Counted from the first letter of the stretch, positions 35,245-44,661 are shown. The stretch: DNA of 64,000 nucleotides from Saccharothrix saharensis (GCF_006716745.1 NZ_VFPP01000001.1:8009386-8073385), one strand, 5' to 3'. Translations and numbers: made by a program. The notes: generated by a model from the sequence alone, not told the origin.

Positions 35245-35721
35245 TCAGCTGATCGCGAAGGTGAACCGGTAGCCGACGGCCCGCGAGTTCGCCCGCGCCA
35301 CCTTGCCCTCGCCGCGCGCGGTGGCGTAGGTGCCGGTGCCGCCCGTGATCGCCACGGTCGTGTCCTCGAAGCCGGACTCGATCGACTTGTACTGGCGCAG
35401 GCCGGAGAAGTGGATCTCGCCGTCGGGCAGCCGGAACGCGGACGTGCAGTGCGCGGTCACCTCCGGCGGCACCGCCGCGGACACGGCGATCACGCCGCAG
35501 TGCGAATAGCCCTCGCCGATCCGGGTGGTGCCGTCGGGCTGGAGCAGGGTGCCGCCGCTGACGAAGCCGAGGCCGACGGCGGGTGCGGCGGGCGCGGACA
35601 TCAGCGTCCGCGCGGTCAGCACCTCCACGGTCGCCTCGGCGGTCGGTCCCTCGGCGCGCACCTGGTCCGCTCCCACGAGAACGCCCACGAGCGCGACGAC
35701 CAGCCACGGGTTGACCTGCAC
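35245..35721 (-). CDS. Secreted allene-oxide-cyclase-like barrel protein
   Basis: A 158-residue protein from GTG 35721, with GGAGGT upstream and a signal peptide (about 1-23). The rest is beta-rich and includes GEGYSHCGVIAVS, AHCTSAFRLPDGEIHFSG and AITGGTGTYATARGEGKV, the last matching the GGTGxYxxARGxG turn of the allene oxide cyclase/dirigent barrel superfamily. Two Cys may pair. Bacterial members have no defined reaction. Alone between divergent neighbours. Confidence 0.68.
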   Translation of the reverse strand: MQVNPWLVVALVGVLVGADQVRAEGPTAEATVEVLTARTLMSAPAAPAVGLGFVSGGTLLQPDGTTRIGEGYSHCGVIAVSAAVPPEVTAHCTSAFRLPDGEIHFSGLRQYKSIESGFEDTTVAITGGTGTYATARGEGKVARANSRAVGYRFTFAIS

Positions 35722-35950
35722 GACGACACCTCCGGTGCGGTGGAAAACGCCTTCGGCGTCGGAACATAGTTCGGTGCCGGTGCACGCGGTCGGTCAACTC
35801 CACGTTCGACTGAACAATGAGCATCGACCGTGCGACCTGACCTCACTCGAACGAGGCCTGATCACACCTGTGAATCGGGTCATGAATGTGAACCGTGATC
35901 GGGCCGGGAAGCCTGTCGCCCACGATTGATTCGGTTGATGTGGACCGCGC

Positions 35951-36369
35951 ATGACGAGAACAGCGGTCGTGACCGGTGGCGGGACCGGTATCGGCAAGGT
36001 GGTCGCGCCGAATTGGTCAAGCGGGGGGCTGGAGGTCGTGGACGTGCTGCTGAACAACGCGGGCGGCAACGCGGCCCCCGCGGTCTCGCGCCCGGAGGGC
36101 CGGCCGACGACGGCAGGGTGGTCACCCTCGGCTCCATCGCGGCCCGGCGCGGGTCGGGCAGCGACGGCGCGGCGAAGGCGGCGGTCGAGGCGTGGGCCGC
36201 CGACCTGGCGCTCGCGCCGGGCGGGCGCGGCACCACGGTCAACGTGGTGCCGCCGGGCGTCACCGAGGAGACCGGGTCCTTCGGCGGCACGCTGTCGGAG
36301 GAACGACGCCGGAAGCTGGTCGGCGACCCCGCCGACGGCCGCGCCGGCACACCCGCCGACGTGGCGTGA
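35951..36369 (+). pseudogene. Short-chain dehydrogenase pseudogene
   Basis: The start encodes TAVVTGGGTGIGKVVAPNW (Rossmann TGxxxGIG) but then jumps at once to DVLLNNAGGNAAP, skipping about 55 residues of a normal SDR. A frame change near 36100 joins to DGRVVTLGSIAARRG and AAKAAVEAWAADLAL, then VNVVPPGVTEETG, and ends with a stop at 36369. The catalytic Tyr of YxxxK is replaced (GSDGAAK where GSYGAAK is expected). About 140 codons remain of roughly 250. Not functional. Confidence 0.78.
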
Positions 36370-36465
36370 CCCGTTCCCGGCCGCCTCCGAACCGGAGCGG
36401 GACGCCTGCTCGTCCCGCTCCGCAGCGAGGGTGTCCCCGGGCTGCGGTCGACCTACCGTGTGCTC

Positions 36466-37041
36466 ATGCGGGTGTGCGTGTTCTGCGGTTCCTCCAGCGG
36501 ACGGGTGCGGCACGTCGAAGCGGCCCGGCGGGTCGGCCGCACGCTGGCCGGACAGGGCATCGGGGTCGTCTACGGCGGCGGCCGGGTCGGCACGATGGGC
36601 GCGCTGGCCGACGGCGCGCTGGCCGCGGGCGGTTCGGTCATCGGGGTGATCCCGCGCGCCCTCCTCGACTGGGAGGTGGCGCACGGGAATCTCACGGAAC
36701 TGCGCGTGGTGTCGTCCATGCACGAGCGCAAGGCGTTGATGGCCGAGCTGTCCGACGCGTTCGTGGCGCTGCCGGGCGGCGCGGGCACGCTGGAAGAGCT
36801 GTTCGAGGTGTGGACGTGGGCCCAGCTCGGCCTGCACGCGAAACCGGTGGCGCTGCTGGACGTCGACGGCTATTTCGGCCACCTGGTCGCGATGGTCGAC
36901 CACATGGTCGAGGAAGGGTTCCTGAAACCGCCGTACCGGGACATGCTTCTGGTGGACGACGACTTGGACCGGTTGCTCGTACGCATCCGGGAGTACCGGA
37001 CCCCGGATTACCGGTGGACCGACGACAAACCCCTGCCATAG
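36466..37041 (+). CDS. LOG-family nucleotide 5'-monophosphate phosphoribohydrolase
   Basis: A 191-residue lysine-decarboxylase-like (LOG) protein covering the whole family length. It opens RVCVFCGSSSGR, has VYGGGRVGTMGALADGAL near 34 and the signature PGGAGTLEELFE near 102, where Glu takes part in cleavage of the N-glycosidic bond of AMP or cytokinin-ribotides. Bacterial members release adenine or cytokinin bases. The ATG at 36466 is preferred to GTG 36460 as family members begin MRVCVFCG. No Shine-Dalgarno sequence is evident. It stands alone. Confidence 0.92.
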   Translation: MRVCVFCGSSSGRVRHVEAARRVGRTLAGQGIGVVYGGGRVGTMGALADGALAAGGSVIGVIPRALLDWEVAHGNLTELRVVSSMHERKALMAELSDAFVALPGGAGTLEELFEVWTWAQLGLHAKPVALLDVDGYFGHLVAMVDHMVEEGFLKPPYRDMLLVDDDLDRLLVRIREYRTPDYRWTDDKPLP

Positions 37042-37117
37042 ATCACGGGAATCGGTACGGTGTGGGTCAATGCGAACTGTTTTCGCAAAGTTTCGCGCCA
37101 CCCGGGGGGAGCCGGCG

Positions 37118-38482
37118 ATGGACATCAACCACTGGCAGCGAAGGCTTTCGGAGCTGTGCGAGGAGCACCTGGTGCCCGGCGCCTCACTGGCCGTCCTGGT
37201 GGACGGCGAGGTGCACGAGTGCGCGACCGGGGTGCTGCACCGCGGCACCGGCGTCGAGGCCACCACCGACTCGCTGTTCCAGATCGGCTCGATCACCAAG
37301 CTCTACACCGCCACGCTGGTCATGCAGCTGGTCGCCGAGGGCGTACTGGACCTGGACGCGCCGGTGGTCACCGTGCTGCCCGAGTTCGCCGTGGCCGACG
37401 AGGTGGCCACCAAGACCGTGACGCCGCGCCAACTGCTGTCGCACACCAGCGGCATCGACGGCGACTTCTTCCACGACACCGGGCGCGGCGACGACTGCGT
37501 GGCCGCCTACGTCGCGGCGTGCGCGGGGCTCGGCCAGAACCACCCGCCGGGCGCCACGATGTCCTACTGCAACAGCGGGTTCACCGTGCTCGGCCGGATC
37601 GTCGAGGTGCTGACCGGCCAGGTGTGGGACGTCGCCCTGCGCGAGCGCCTGCTCGACCCGATCGGCGCGCACCGCACCGTGACCCTGCCCGAGGACGTGC
37701 TGAGGTTCCGCTCGGCGTTGGGCCACCTCGGCGAACCCGGCGAGGAGCCGGTGCCCGCGCCCGTGTGGGGCCTCGCCCGCTCCGCCGGACCGGCCGGCAC
37801 GATCAACGCCACCGCCGCGGACGTCCTCCGCTTCGCCCGCCTGCACCTCGACGGGGGCCGGGCGCCGGACGGCACGGTGGTGCTGCCCGCCGAGCACGTG
37901 GCCGCGATGCACCGGCCGTTCGTGCAGCTGCCCGCGGGCCACGCGGCGCGGATGTGCTGGGGCCTGGGGTGGATCACCTACGACTGGCCCGGCGGTCCGG
38001 TCATCGGGCACGACGGCGCGACCGTCGGGCAGAAGGCGTTCCTGCGGGTCGTGCCCGGCGCCGGGGTGGCGGCCGTGCTGCTCACCAACGGCGGCGTGCC
38101 CGCCGAGGTCTCCCAGCGGCTGTTCGCCGAGTTGTTGGGCGAGCACGCGGGCGTCGTCGTGCCCACCTTCGAGCCGCCCGCCGAGCCGCCCGAGGTGGAC
38201 CTCTCCCGGTACGTCGGCTCGTACGTGCGCGAGGGCTACGACGTCGAGGTGAGCGAGCGGGACGGCCTGCTGCGCCTGCGCGGCGAGAGCACCGGCGAAC
38301 TGGCCGCGATCAACGCGGTGACCGAGGCGGTGCTCGTGCCGGTGGAGGAGGGCCTGTTCGCCGCCCGGCGCAACGAGCACGAGCCGTGGTCGCCGGTGGT
38401 CTTCTACACGCTGCCGGACGGCTCGCCGTACCTGCACTTCAGCATGCGGGCCGCGCCCAGGAGCCGGCGGGACGCCACCTGA
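37118..38482 (+). CDS. Serine hydrolase, class C beta-lactamase / PBP-like
   Basis: A 454-residue cytosolic serine hydrolase. SITK near residue 66, YCNSG near 150 and HDGATVG near 300 are the three active-site motifs. The last 100 residues form a lipocalin-like C-terminal domain (YVGSYVREGYDVEVSERDG). ATG 37118 is chosen for GGGGGAG eight bases before it. It resembles the hydrolase at 132-1400 in length and motif spacing, closer than to the EstB-like protein at 20682. Substrate unknown: D-amino acid peptides, esters or a peptide cyclisation are possible. Confidence 0.86.
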   Translation: MDINHWQRRLSELCEEHLVPGASLAVLVDGEVHECATGVLHRGTGVEATTDSLFQIGSITKLYTATLVMQLVAEGVLDLDAPVVTVLPEFAVADEVATKTVTPRQLLSHTSGIDGDFFHDTGRGDDCVAAYVAACAGLGQNHPPGATMSYCNSGFTVLGRIVEVLTGQVWDVALRERLLDPIGAHRTVTLPEDVLRFRSALGHLGEPGEEPVPAPVWGLARSAGPAGTINATAADVLRFARLHLDGGRAPDGTVVLPAEHVAAMHRPFVQLPAGHAARMCWGLGWITYDWPGGPVIGHDGATVGQKAFLRVVPGAGVAAVLLTNGGVPAEVSQRLFAELLGEHAGVVVPTFEPPAEPPEVDLSRYVGSYVREGYDVEVSERDGLLRLRGESTGELAAINAVTEAVLVPVEEGLFAARRNEHEPWSPVVFYTLPDGSPYLHFSMRAAPRSRRDAT

Positions 38483-38605
38483 GCCGGAGGCCGGCCCGTG
38501 CTCCGGGTGCCCCCACGATCGGGTGAACGACCGTGCCGGGCGTATCACGGCTCCGATCCGTCGCTCCTGCACTCGACCGGGCTCCACGACGGAAGGTGGG
38601 AGAAC

Positions 38606-39019
38606 ATGACCGTGCTCGCGGACTTCGAGGTGATCGTGAAGGGGTTCGTCGACATCGGCGACGGAGCGCACGAGTTCTCGGTTGACTTCGACACGTCCGG
38701 TGTCTACTCGGGCAAGCCGGCGGTGATCGCGCTCCGAGTCCGGGGGCTCACCGCCCTGTCCGAGTACGACCCGGAGATCCTGATCAACGACCAGTACATC
38801 GGGCGCATCACCGCCACTCACTGGTCCGACCCGAAGTTGCAGGCGGAAGCCGCGAACCACTGGTACTCCCAGCACACGGCCTTCGCCGGTCACCTGCTCA
38901 ACAACGGCAAGAACACCTTCCGCGTGCGGGCGCTCAAGCTCAAGGACCCCAAGCCGGGCAACGAGTACGACAACTTCGCGATCAGCAGCGTGGTGTGCTT
39001 CTACCACCAGGAGAAGTGA
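38606..39019 (+). CDS. Small beta-rich protein of unknown function
   Basis: A 137-residue protein with GGAAGGTGGGAG before its ATG. It is predicted all-beta with conserved-looking aromatic positions (ILINDQYIGRITATHW near 60 and HTAFAGHLLNNGKNTFRVRA near 90), like a jelly-roll carbohydrate-binding module. No signal peptide. I do not recognise a family. It is convergent with the pentapeptide gene. Confidence 0.75.
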   Translation: MTVLADFEVIVKGFVDIGDGAHEFSVDFDTSGVYSGKPAVIALRVRGLTALSEYDPEILINDQYIGRITATHWSDPKLQAEAANHWYSQHTAFAGHLLNNGKNTFRVRALKLKDPKPGNEYDNFAISSVVCFYHQEK

Positions 39020-39037
39020 CCGCCGAACGGGCGGTGG

Positions 39038-39691
39038 TCAGTCCTTGACGGTGAGGCCGAGCGCCTGGGCGAACGCGGGCGCGAGGTCCAGCGCCTGGGT
39101 GGGTGTGACGGTCGCGCCGCGCAACGAGGTGAGGCCGGACCGGATGCCCAGCTCGGCCGCTTCGCGCAGGTCCACCTTCTTCAGGGTCGCGCCCTCGAAC
39201 CGGAGGTCCACCAGCGTCGAGCCGGGGAACGTGACCGTGGTCAGCGCGGCTTCGGAGAAGTCCACGTCGCGCAGGACGCAGTCGACGAACGCGACGTCGC
39301 GCAGCACGGCGCCGCGCAGGTTGACCGAGACCAGCTTGCAGCCGGAGAACGTGACCCGGCTCAGCGCGGCCTCGAACATCGCCGCCCCGGCGAACGCGCT
39401 GTTCACCACCTCCGCGTCGAGCCACCCGGACTCGGCCAGGTCGGTGCCGATGACCTGCGCGCCGTGCAGCCACACGTCGGTGAACCGCGCCCGCCGCAGC
39501 GAGCCGTCGGTGAACCGGACGCCCGACAGCGCCGACTCGCTGAACCGCGCGTTGCCCGCCAGGACGTTCGGGAACTCCCGGTCGGCGATGTGGACGACGT
39601 TGTAGTCGCCGCCCGCCGCCAGGTCGCGCCCGTCGTGGTCTTCGAGGTAGGCGGCGTAGGGCAGGTCGGCGAGCGCCCGGGGTTCGCGCAT
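39038..39691 (-). CDS. Pentapeptide-repeat protein
   Basis: A 217-residue protein whose middle 150 residues repeat A(D/N)LXX-type five-residue units, for example SLRRARFTDVWLHGAQVIGT and LRDVAFVDCVLRDVDFSEA. Such proteins fold as a square right-handed beta-helix; some mimic DNA and shield gyrase, as Qnr and MfpA do. Here the repeats are irregular and no gyrase-binding C-terminal helix bundle is clear. ATG 39691 is the first in-frame codon with family-like sequence after it. Role unknown. Confidence 0.85.
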   Translation of the reverse strand: MREPRALADLPYAAYLEDHDGRDLAAGGDYNVVHIADREFPNVLAGNARFSESALSGVRFTDGSLRRARFTDVWLHGAQVIGTDLAESGWLDAEVVNSAFAGAAMFEAALSRVTFSGCKLVSVNLRGAVLRDVAFVDCVLRDVDFSEAALTTVTFPGSTLVDLRFEGATLKKVDLREAAELGIRSGLTSLRGATVTPTQALDLAPAFAQALGLTVKD

Positions 39692-39777
39692 GGGCGGATC
39701 GTAGTCGGTGGTCGGGCGGTGCCGGCCGGGCAACGGCGTGCCCGGCCGGGGTGGCGGTCACCACAACCACTACTGGG

Positions 39778-39790
39778 AACGATTATCGTT
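39778..39790. promoter_or_regulatory. Zur/Fur-like palindrome before the ABC importer
   Basis: AACGATTATCGTT is a perfect 13-base dyad inside GGGAACGATTATCGTTTTG, 47 bases before the importer's GTG. The 6-1-6 form and AT-rich core in a GC-rich setting resemble Fur-family boxes; actinobacterial Zur boxes of the GAAAACGATTTTC kind are the closest in shape. Confidence 0.5.
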
Positions 39791-39836
39791 TTGTTAGGTT
39801 CGCCGGGCTCTGTCACCGACCGCTTGGACGTGTCCC

Positions 39837-41309
39837 GTGCGCCACCGCATCACCTTGATCGCCGTCTGTGCCCTGTCGCTGACCGGGTGCTTCGCCGCAC
39901 CGGCCGCGGAGCAGCCCGGTGGCCGGATCAAGCTCGCGATGCTGCAACCGCCGCGCTCCGGCCTGACCCCGTTCAGCGACGACGCGTTCAAGCTCTCGCG
40001 CTGGTCCACCGCGGAGACGCTGGTCACCCTGGACGCGGACGGCAACGCGCGACCCGGCCTGGCCACCGGGTGGCGGCGGGTGGACGACCACGCCTGGGAG
40101 TTCACCGTCCGCGGGGGCGTCACGTTCCACGACGGCACCGCGCTGACCGCCGCGTCCGTCGCGAACACCCTCACCCGCGCCACCGCCGCCTCGCCCAAGC
40201 CACGCATCCTCGACGGCGTCGAGCTGACCGCCACGGCCCGGGGCGACGCCGTCCTCGTCACCACCGGCACGCCCGACCCCCTGGTGCCGCAACGGCTGTC
40301 GTCACCGCAGTTGGCGATCCTCGCCGAGAGCGCCTACCGCCCGGACGGCAAGGTCGACCCCGTCGGCACCGGCACCGGGCCGTTCGAGCTGGTCGCGGTC
40401 GACGGCACGACCACCGCCACGCTGGACCGCTACGACGGCTACTGGGGTCCGAAGGCCGCCGCCGACGGCATCGACGTGTCGTTCGTCCCCGACGGCACCG
40501 CCCGCGCCGCCGCCATCCGCGCCGGGGAGGCGCACATCGCCGAGGCGGTGCCCGTCTCGCAGGCCGCCCTGCTCGACCCGGCCACCGTCACCGAGGTGCC
40601 GATGCCGCGCACCAACACCCTGTACCTGAACACGCGGTCCGGGCCGTTCCAGGACCGGGGCCTGCGGGCCGCCGCACGGGAGGCGATCGACGCGGGTGAG
40701 ATCGTGCGCGGCGTCTACGAGGGCCGCGCCGACGTCGCGCAAGGGCTGCTCGGGCCCGCGCTGCCGTGGGCGGCCGCCGGACGCACGCCGCTCACCGGAC
40801 GCGCGCCGGCCACCGACCCGGGTGGCGCGGCGATCACGCTGGCCACGTTCTCCGACCGCGCCGAGCTGCCCGAGGTCGCGTCCGTGCTCCAGCAGCAGCT
40901 CGAGGACGCCGGGTTCACCGTGACGCAGGTCGTCCGCGAGTACGCGCACATCGAGCAGGACGCGCTGGCCGGGAAGTTCGACGCGTTCATCCTGTCCCGG
41001 GCGACCGTGCTGGACTCGGGCGACCCGGTGGCGTACGTGCAGTCGGACTTCACCTGCGCGGGCTCGTTCAACCTCGCCCGGCTCTGCGACGGCGACGTGG
41101 ACGCGGCCGTGCGGGCCGCCGCCGCGACCGAGGCGGGCGATCAGCGGCGGGCCGCGATCCTGGCCGCCGAGGCGGCCGTGCTGCGGACCGACGCGGCGAT
41201 CCCGATGCTGCACGAACGCGTGATCCAGGGCGACGCGACGTCGGTGGTCGACTCGGCCAAGGACCCGCGCGAGCGCACGCTGATCACGTCCGCCACCCGG
41301 CTGCGGTGA
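39837..41309 (+). CDS. ABC importer substrate-binding lipoprotein (peptide/nickel type)
   Basis: A 490-residue family 5 solute-binding protein. The leader (1-22) ends in the lipobox LTGC, so it is a membrane-anchored lipoprotein. TAETLVTLDADGNARPGLAT near 60 and WEFTVRGGVTFHDGTALTA near 85 are the family's N-terminal hallmarks; GTGPFELV lies near 180. Members bind oligopeptides, nickel or metal-opine chelates. Its stop overlaps the permease start by GTGA, so they are co-translated. A Zur/Fur-like palindrome just upstream points to a metal or metallophore substrate. Confidence 0.9.
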   Translation: MRHRITLIAVCALSLTGCFAAPAAEQPGGRIKLAMLQPPRSGLTPFSDDAFKLSRWSTAETLVTLDADGNARPGLATGWRRVDDHAWEFTVRGGVTFHDGTALTAASVANTLTRATAASPKPRILDGVELTATARGDAVLVTTGTPDPLVPQRLSSPQLAILAESAYRPDGKVDPVGTGTGPFELVAVDGTTTATLDRYDGYWGPKAAADGIDVSFVPDGTARAAAIRAGEAHIAEAVPVSQAALLDPATVTEVPMPRTNTLYLNTRSGPFQDRGLRAAAREAIDAGEIVRGVYEGRADVAQGLLGPALPWAAAGRTPLTGRAPATDPGGAAITLATFSDRAELPEVASVLQQQLEDAGFTVTQVVREYAHIEQDALAGKFDAFILSRATVLDSGDPVAYVQSDFTCAGSFNLARLCDGDVDAAVRAAAATEAGDQRRAAILAAEAAVLRTDAAIPMLHERVIQGDATSVVDSAKDPRERTLITSATRLR

Positions 41310-43045
41310 TCGCGCTCGTCTCCCGCGCGGGCGGGCTCGCCGCGGTCGTCGCGGTGATCGGGCTGCTGCCGTGGCTGTCCGGGCGCGACCCGGCGCTGTC
41401 GGTGCTGCGGGCCCGGTCCGCCGAGCAGGAGCCGACGGCGGAGGCGCTGGGCGCGGTCCGCCGCGAGCTGGGCCTGGACGCCGGGCCGGTGTCGCTGTTC
41501 GGCGACTGGCTGGGCGGCGCGGTGCGGGGCGACCTGGGCCGGTCGTGGGTCGGGGGCGGCGAGGTGCTGCCCGCGGTGCTGGCCGCGTCGGGCGTGTCGT
41601 TGGCGTTGATGGGCGCGGCGCTGGTGGTGGCGCTGGTGTCGGCCTGCGCGTTGTCGGCGACGGCGTTCGTGCGCGGCGCGCGGGGGACGGCCGGTGCGCG
41701 CACCGGCGCTTCGGCGGCCGTGCTCGCCGCGTTGCCGGAGTTCCTGGTGGCGACGGTGCTGCTGGTGGTGTTGTCGGTGTGGCTGGGCTGGTTCCCGCCG
41801 TACGGCTGGCAGGGGCCGCAACACCTGGTGCTGCCCGCGTTGGCGCTGGGCCTGCCGGCGGGCGGCATCCTGGGCCGGTTGGTGGACGACGCGGTGCCCG
41901 CCGTGTTCGAGGAGCGCTGGGTGTCGCTGTGGCGGTCGTGGGGCTGTTCTCCGGGCGTCCTCGGCCGAGCCGCGGCACGGCGTGCGCTGCCGGCCGTGCT
42001 GCCGCAGTTCGGGCTGGTCGCGGTGGGGTTGACCGGGGGAGCTGTCGCGGTCGAGGTGGTGTTCGCCGTGCCGGGTCTGGGCCGGACGGCGCTGGGCGCG
42101 GCCGAGGCGCAGGACCTGCCGCTGTTGCAGGGGTCGGTGCTCGTCCTCGTGCTGCTGGGCTCGGTGGGCGGTGCGCTCGTGGCCGTTGCCCGGCGGTGGA
42201 TGCTCGGGCCGGCGCTGCGTGCCGCAGCACTGCCGGCGCCGCCGCCCGTGACGGTGCCCGCCGGTCGGGCCCACCGCGTGGTCGTCGCCGTCAGCGCGGC
42301 CGTGCCCGCGGTCCTCGTCGGCTGGGGGCTGCCCGGCGACCCGCTGCGGGTGCACCCGGCCGCCCGGCTCTCGCCGCCGAGCTGGGCGCACCCGCTGGGC
42401 ACGGACGCGCTGGGGCGTGACGTCCTGGCCCGGGTGGGGCACGGTGCCGCGACCACGCTGACCGTCACGGTGCTCGTGTGCGCGTGCTCGTTCGCGGTGG
42501 CGCTGGTCCTCGGATTCCTGCCGGGCCTGGCGGAGGGCGTCGCGGAGACCGCCAACGCCGTGCCGCCGGTGATCGCGGGCATCCTGGTCGCGGCGACCGC
42601 CGGCCCCGGCCCGGTGGGCGCGTCCGTCGCGGTGGGCCTGGTCTCCTGGCCGCCGTTGGCCGCCCACGCCGCGGCGCTGGTGCGGGAGAACCGCGCGGCC
42701 GCGCACGTCGCCGCGCTGCGCGCCCTGGGCGCCGGCCCGACGTGGGTGCTGACCCGGCACGTGCTGCCCGCCGTGGCGGGCCCGGTCGCCCGGCACGCCG
42801 TCCTGCGCCTGCCGGGCATCGCGCTGGCGCTGGCCGCACTGGGCTTCCTGGGCCTGGGCACCCCGCCACCCGCGCCGGAGTGGGGCCTGATGCTGGCCGA
42901 ATCCCTGCCCTACCTGGAACGCGCCCCCTGGGCCGCCCTCGCCCCGACCGCGATGCTGCTGCTCCTGGCGACGCTGGCGGTGTCGCTGTCCACGGCCGCC
43001 AGCCGCCGCCGGGGCCGCACGTCCCGACCGAGGTCTCCGGCATGA
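41306..43045 (+). CDS. Fused DppB-DppC-type ABC permease
   Basis: A 579-residue protein made of two permeases in one chain. The first half (1-300) is DppB-like: the periplasmic loop with TAEALGAVRRELGLDAGPVS, and the cytoplasmic coupling loop RAAARRALPAVLPQFGLVAV. The second half (about 330-565) is DppC-like: SWAHPLGTDALGRDVLARV and the loop LRALGAGPTWVLTRHVLPAV. These are normally two genes. A short Pro/Ala linker joins them. No ATPase gene (DppD/F) follows; the next gene is unrelated, so the energising subunit must be encoded elsewhere. Confidence 0.9.
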   Translation: MIALVSRAGGLAAVVAVIGLLPWLSGRDPALSVLRARSAEQEPTAEALGAVRRELGLDAGPVSLFGDWLGGAVRGDLGRSWVGGGEVLPAVLAASGVSLALMGAALVVALVSACALSATAFVRGARGTAGARTGASAAVLAALPEFLVATVLLVVLSVWLGWFPPYGWQGPQHLVLPALALGLPAGGILGRLVDDAVPAVFEERWVSLWRSWGCSPGVLGRAAARRALPAVLPQFGLVAVGLTGGAVAVEVVFAVPGLGRTALGAAEAQDLPLLQGSVLVLVLLGSVGGALVAVARRWMLGPALRAAALPAPPPVTVPAGRAHRVVVAVSAAVPAVLVGWGLPGDPLRVHPAARLSPPSWAHPLGTDALGRDVLARVGHGAATTLTVTVLVCACSFAVALVLGFLPGLAEGVAETANAVPPVIAGILVAATAGPGPVGASVAVGLVSWPPLAAHAAALVRENRAAAHVAALRALGAGPTWVLTRHVLPAVAGPVARHAVLRLPGIALALAALGFLGLGTPPPAPEWGLMLAESLPYLERAPWAALAPTAMLLLLATLAVSLSTAASRRRGRTSRPRSPA

Positions 43046-43052
43046 TCTCGGC

Positions 43053-44156
43053 ATGCGCTCACCCCGTGCCGTCCTCGAAGACACCGATTGGGACTCCCTC
43101 TCGCACGCCTACGACTCGGCGGGCGATGTCCCGGAACGCCTGGTGGGGCTGCTCAGCGAGGACGCGGACGTGTGCGGTGACGTGCTCGCCTACCTCGACG
43201 CGGTGATCCTGCACCAGGGGACGATCTGCTCGGCCACCGCGCCGGTCGCCCTGTTCGTGGCGGGCGTCCTGGACGACCCGCGCGTGCTGATCCGGTGCGA
43301 GAGCGCCCTTCCGTGGGACGAGCGCGAACGCCCGCTGCGGGCTTCCCTGCTGGAGTGGTTGGGCGACGTCGCCGCCTCGGCCGCGTACGAGGACGAGGAC
43401 GAGGACGAGTACGACGAGGAGGACGACGGCTGGGTGCGAGCGGTCGAGGCGTGCCGGGCCGTCCGACCCGAGCTGTACGCCCGCGTCGTGCCGTTCCTCG
43501 ACGACGGTGACACCGCCGTGCGCCAGGCCGCGATCGGCGCGGTGACCCACCTGGTGTCGGCGCCCGACCTGGCCGACCGGCGCGGCGCCCTGGCCGGTCG
43601 CCTGGTCGCCGCGGCGCGGCACGCCACACCGGTGGAACGCGCGGGCGTCGCGCTGACCGCCGGGAGCTGGGGCGTGGTCGCACCGTCGTTGCTGGCCGAC
43701 GACCACCCCGGGGTCCGCGCCTGCGCGGCGCTCGGCGAAGCGCTCGACGGCGACCGGGCCGCGCTGGACGAGGTCCGGTCGGCGCTGCGCGATCCGCGTG
43801 CCGCGGACTCGTGGTTCCCGGAGAACCCGCCACAGCTCGACGGCCGGGTCCGGTTCGCGCTGGTCGAGGCGTTGCTGCGGCGCACCACCGCGTTCGAGGA
43901 GGTGGTCGACGCCGCGGTGGCGGTCGCCCGGATGACCAACTCCTACACCGTCGACCGCGACTGGGGACCGTTGCTGGTCCGGGCGTTCCCCGGCGGCTTC
44001 GACCCGGAGCGGGCCCTCACCGGGGCGCAGCGGCGGTTCCTCGCGGCGGTCGTGGACAACGACGAGTGCTGGGAAGGGGTGTCCAACCCGGTGCTCTGGT
44101 TCCGCCGCGCCGGTCTGCCCTCCGACCGGGACGGGCTGCGCGCGCTCCTGGCCTGA
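43053..44156 (+). CDS. HEAT-repeat-like protein
   Basis: A 367-residue all-helical protein of tandem ~35-residue helix pairs, for example DDGDTAVRQAAIGAVTHLVS and LLADDHPGVRACAALGEAL. An acidic loop of Glu/Asp/Tyr (about residues 112-125) interrupts the array. Actinomycetes carry many such proteins with no known role; scaffold or immunity-type functions have been proposed for some. It starts 7 bases after the permease stop but is not part of known importer systems. Confidence 0.8.
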   Translation: MRSPRAVLEDTDWDSLSHAYDSAGDVPERLVGLLSEDADVCGDVLAYLDAVILHQGTICSATAPVALFVAGVLDDPRVLIRCESALPWDERERPLRASLLEWLGDVAASAAYEDEDEDEYDEEDDGWVRAVEACRAVRPELYARVVPFLDDGDTAVRQAAIGAVTHLVSAPDLADRRGALAGRLVAAARHATPVERAGVALTAGSWGVVAPSLLADDHPGVRACAALGEALDGDRAALDEVRSALRDPRAADSWFPENPPQLDGRVRFALVEALLRRTTAFEEVVDAAVAVARMTNSYTVDRDWGPLLVRAFPGGFDPERALTGAQRRFLAAVVDNDECWEGVSNPVLWFRRAGLPSDRDGLRALLA

Positions 44157-44229
44157 CCGGGCGGGAGTTCACCCCGAAGGGTGGCGGTGAGCCGGAATAC
44201 GCGGCCGCCGGTCGGGGGTTGGTGCCGGC

Positions 44230-44661
44230 ATGACCGACACAGGATTCGACCCGCACCCGCTGCTCGCGCAGGCCAGGATCGGCGTGCTCGCGACGATCAA
44301 GGCCGACGGCCGGCCGCAGCTCTCCCCGATCATGCCCGCCTACGACCGGGACGCCGGCGTCATCCGGGTGTCGACCACCGAGGGGACGGCCAAGGTGGCG
44401 AACCTGCGCCGCGACCCGCGGGTGGCGTTGGAGGTCACCAGCGCGGACGGCTGGGAGTGGGCCACGGTCGAGGGGACGGTGACGATCACCGGTCCCGGCG
44501 ACGACCCGCACGGGCCGGAGGTCGAGGCGCTGGTGGAGTACTACCGCGCCGCCGCGGGCGAGCACCCCGACTGGGAGGAGTACCGGTCGGTGATGGTGTC
44601 CGACCGGCGGGTGCTGCTCACCATCGAGGTCGAGAAGGTGTACGGGCAGAAGGTGAACTGA
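44230..44661 (+). CDS. PPOX-class F420-dependent oxidoreductase-like protein
   Basis: A 143-residue split-barrel protein. ARIGVLATIKADGRPQLSPI opens the flavin/F420-binding barrel, followed by TAKVANLRRDPRVALEV, the typical phosphate-contact region, and a short YR-containing C-terminal helix. Members of this actinobacterial group use deazaflavin F420 to reduce diverse substrates, and others bind FMN or heme. Ends at a shared hairpin. Confidence 0.9.
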   Translation: MTDTGFDPHPLLAQARIGVLATIKADGRPQLSPIMPAYDRDAGVIRVSTTEGTAKVANLRRDPRVALEVTSADGWEWATVEGTVTITGPGDDPHGPEVEALVEYYRAAAGEHPDWEEYRSVMVSDRRVLLTIEVEKVYGQKVN

